Assembly (NCBI GenBank): GCA_032622095.1
Contig: CP136064.1
Coordinates: 146,446,864-146,510,863 of the forward strand
DNA from: Siphonodentalium dalli
Taxonomy: Eukaryota; Mollusca; Scaphopoda; Gadilida; Siphonodentaliidae
Length of the DNA: 64,000 nt
Direction of reading: 5' to 3'
Under the pieces are notes generated by a model, which saw nothing but the letters and a program-made list of their open reading frames with translations, searched no databases and had not been told where the DNA came from. Within the stretch, counting starts at the first letter, position 1, and every line of letters starts with the position of its first letter. Positions 61,650 through 64,000 of this stretch are shown here, piece by piece. Made by a program: the position numbers and the translations under genes.

Positions 61650-61975
61650 TAAAATTAAAAATTTAAAACTGAAAAGTACTCAAAATCTCACTGAAAACTA
61701 TTTGATCATTTTTTAGTGAAATTTTATATTTAAAACTGAAAAGTACTCAAAATCTCACTGAAAATTGTTTTATCATTTTTTAGTGAATTAATTTGATATT
61801 TAAAACTGAAATTTTAGTACTCAAAATCTCACTGAAAACTATTTCATCATTCGAGTGAAATTTTAGTGAAATTAACTGGAAAAGTTAAAATAAATTTCAG
61901 TGAAATTCACTGAAATGTTGAAATAACATCAAAATTTGGTAATTTCACTGAAATTTTGGTCTCATTTTCTCTTGG
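61650..61975 (+). repeat. ~70-bp tandem repeat, three units, plus CACTGAAATTT words
   Basis: TTTAAAACTGAAAAGTACTC, AAAATCTCACTGAAAA and TCATTTTTTAGTGAA-type phrases recur with a period of about 66-74 bases, grading into short TTTCACTGAAATTTT words to 61975. Non-coding. Confidence 0.8.
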
Positions 61976-62049
61976 GAATATCTGAACATTATTAACCGGC
62001 CAGCCGACATGCGTCGTGTAAAAATGGAATTTGGTGTGTTAAATATACA

Positions 62050-62480
62050 TTTCAGTGTTAGATAGAGAAACCTGGTGATAACTGTTGGCGAGCATGGCAG
62101 AGCAAGTCCATCCACTGAAAACAAGTGTATGTCAGAGTTGTTTATATATGATATGTATCAAATAAAAAAAATGACCAGATAATACCGTATGAAAAATCTT
62201 ATATAATTGCCACGAACAATTTAAATGATATCAATAATAAACTGTTACTTTGTATAGAGAAACCTTGTGATAACTTATCGGGAAAGTCTTAGCCAGGATA
62301 GCTACTGAATATATCCTCATTTGCCTACAATATACATAGTCTTAATTTAAAATAAAAACCAGAAAACCGACCAGCTGATGCTGTCTCAAACATCTGACGT
62401 AATTGCCGATAACATATGACATCAATAAATAAACTGTTTGCATGGAGAAATCTGGGGATAACTGACTCATTTATATGATA
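62050..62480 (+). repeat. ~192-bp tandem repeat, three diverged units
   Basis: GAGAAACCTGGTGATAACTG-like phrases occur at about 62066, 62258 and 62446. Each full unit also has AAAATCTTATATAATTGCC or ACGTAATTGCCGATAAC, then ATATCAATAATAAACTG. Confidence 0.7.
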
Positions 62481-63266
62481 AATCTTATATTGTTTCTAAT
62501 TCAGTGCATCCTGATGGATATATATAATGAATTATGTGTGTTTTATTCTATTGGTTAGTGGTTTAGATATCATTTGATACATCCCAATTTTGTCCTACAA
62601 ACCAGGGAATGGGACATTTTTAGTCAAGTTAAAAAAAAAATTTGACTTATGCTTTGGCGAGGTCAGTAGGCATCCAGACAGGTGTCCAGACGTGCGCGAG
62701 ACACTCAAAAAATTTAATTGATATTTGTATTGGTATATGGGTCTGTTGCACAATATGTTTATGTTACTCACAACAGTGGGGCACAGATGTTTTTCCTCAA
62801 TTGAACATGGGGGGGGGGGGTTATTGCTTGTTGAGTTGGTAGTCAGGCATCCAAATAAATCACACATGTCCTATTCTCGCAGGGATAGGCCCATAGGCCA
62901 TCGGGGTTGGGGGGGGGGGGGTGCATGTGGGTTGCAGATTTGTTCAATGAGATGTAATTTTGTTCCCAAAACCAATTACACAAACTAAATTGAATTATAA
63001 CAAGATATTATGGGGTGGGTCCAGCTTTTTTTTAGACCATTTTGGATCGGGTATGGTTGAAAGTGGGCCACCCTACAAAACCCTTTATTTTAATTTAGTG
63101 ATGCTACACCATACAACAGGCTAGCAACACCAAATACACCTGGGACATCATTGTGCTTTATATGCCTCATTTTCTGGGAAGTATCTAGAGTATCAAATTG
63201 ACATATTTTAGTTATTTTTTCACTTCTGTTCAGTTTCTATATCTACGGTGGCTGGTTTAGGACATG
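62481..63266. other. no gene recognised; two G runs
   Basis: G runs of 12 and 13 bases lie at 62809-62820 and 62909-62921, each near a GCATCCA or CATGTGG word. Open frames on both strands around 62595-62988 carry no domain. Confidence 0.4.
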
Positions 63267-63443
63267 GGAAATAACTAATTCGTGGCCACGAAATAACTTA
63301 TTCTTGGCCATGAAATAACTAATTTGTGGCCACAAAATAACTAATTCGTGGCCACGAAATACTAATTCGTGGCCACGAAATAACTAATTCGTGGCCACGA
63401 AATAACTAATTCGTGGCCACGAAATACTAATTCATGGCCACGA
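63267..63443 (+). repeat. 22-bp minisatellite with GTGGCCAC cores, eight units
   Basis: Units read GAAATAACTAATTCGTGGCC AC with two-base variants; two are 21 bp long. Each contains the palindrome CGTGGCCACG or a one-base variant. Non-coding. Confidence 0.92.
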
Positions 63444-63741
63444 AATTTAACAATTTGATTTATCAAGTTATGATTTTATGAATAAATTATACCTACCTCA
63501 TATGGCTCAGAATATAAAACTTTAACGCTTCGCCTCAACTCGTTCCGTTTCCGGTGTGTTTTTTTTAATTACCCACTTATGTGATTTCACACCGGAATAC
63601 CCCTGCCTTCTTCAGTTTAAAACTTGGCGCCCGAGGAACCAAGAAAAACTCATCAAAGGGGAGGTGGGTGGGTTCGCCGATATGAGGTAGGTATAATTTA
63701 TTCATAAAATCATAACTTGATAAATCAAATTGTTAAATTTT
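63444..63741. repeat. 59-bp perfect inverted repeat with a 180-bp centre
   Basis: The left arm begins ATTTAACAATTTGATTTATC (63444) and the right arm is its complement, ending at 63741. The centre includes a small CCGGTGTG/CACACCGG stem. CCTCATATGGCTCAGAATAT occurs directly at about 63497 and again at 63760, which suggests an inserted or duplicated segment. Confidence 0.85.
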
Positions 63742-64000
63742 ATTTAATAAATTAACGTACCTCATATGGCTCAGAATATTTCCTGATTCCAGAGCTCTGT
63801 CATGCTGTGGTAGATGAGGTTTTCCAATCTGGTGGTTATCCTCTGGATGGTTGAGTTCATATGTATATAGATTATACAACCCATAGTTATATATACCATA
63901 TATAATTATGTACACAGCATCATCGGCTCACATTTGTTAGAATGCATCAAAACTGTTTGAAAGAGTTATGGTCCTAGCTTCACAACTGGTGACTTCATTT
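63742..64000. other. no gene recognised at the window end
   Basis: AT-rich sequence following the inverted repeat, including a second copy of the CTCATATGGCTCAGAATAT word. Nothing else is supported. Confidence 0.4.

Overview
This AT-rich 64 kb window looks like a repeat-dominated intergenic region from an animal, most likely a marine invertebrate. A mollusc is possible, because the AGGTCA-rich tandem units and the GTGGCCAC units recall repeats I associate with molluscs, but that is a weak inference. I see no intact host gene. Every protein match I can support belongs to a transposable element or transposon-type domain: a piggyBac transposase, a decayed Ty3/Gypsy-type pol, and a THAP zinc-finger exon.

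Layout. 0-3.2 kb: a palindrome, then copy 1 of a ~2.3 kb repeat (family A) whose inverted partner lies at 56.6-59.3 kb. 3.2-6.0 kb: two copies of a 458-bp inverted-repeat element, one interrupted exactly by a 925-bp Mutator-like element with a 9-bp target duplication. 6.0-8.3 kb: (TA)n, a cluster of TTAGGGnGAC words and a 327-bp tandem repeat. 10.5-13.0 kb: a foldback repeat carrying a nested G-rich-ended element. 13.6-18.5 kb: several hairpin MITEs and a 236-bp tandem repeat.

19.5-23.2 kb: a piggyBac transposase gene (minus strand, one in-frame TGA) with a 4 x 34-bp palindromic array upstream. It lies between two diverged, oppositely oriented single copies of a TTAA-flanked inverted-repeat element. 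24.7-47.75 kb: about 25 tandem units (0.86-1.10 kb) built from that same element, forming a satellite with higher-order structure.

48.6-52.5 kb: a frameshifted Ty3/Gypsy-type pol (reverse transcriptase, RNase H, integrase, C-terminal tail) with an 882-bp TA-flanked element inserted near its 3' end. 55-64 kb: small tandem repeats, family A copy 2 with the THAP exon, a 1.77 kb CAGGG-ended element that includes a 60-base G run, and more minisatellites and hairpins.

The main observation is that a single-copy TTAA element, its amplified satellite and a piggyBac transposase gene sit within 28 kb. Two short words, AAAGAGCGTT and TTAGGGnGAC, recur in several otherwise different repeat families across the window.
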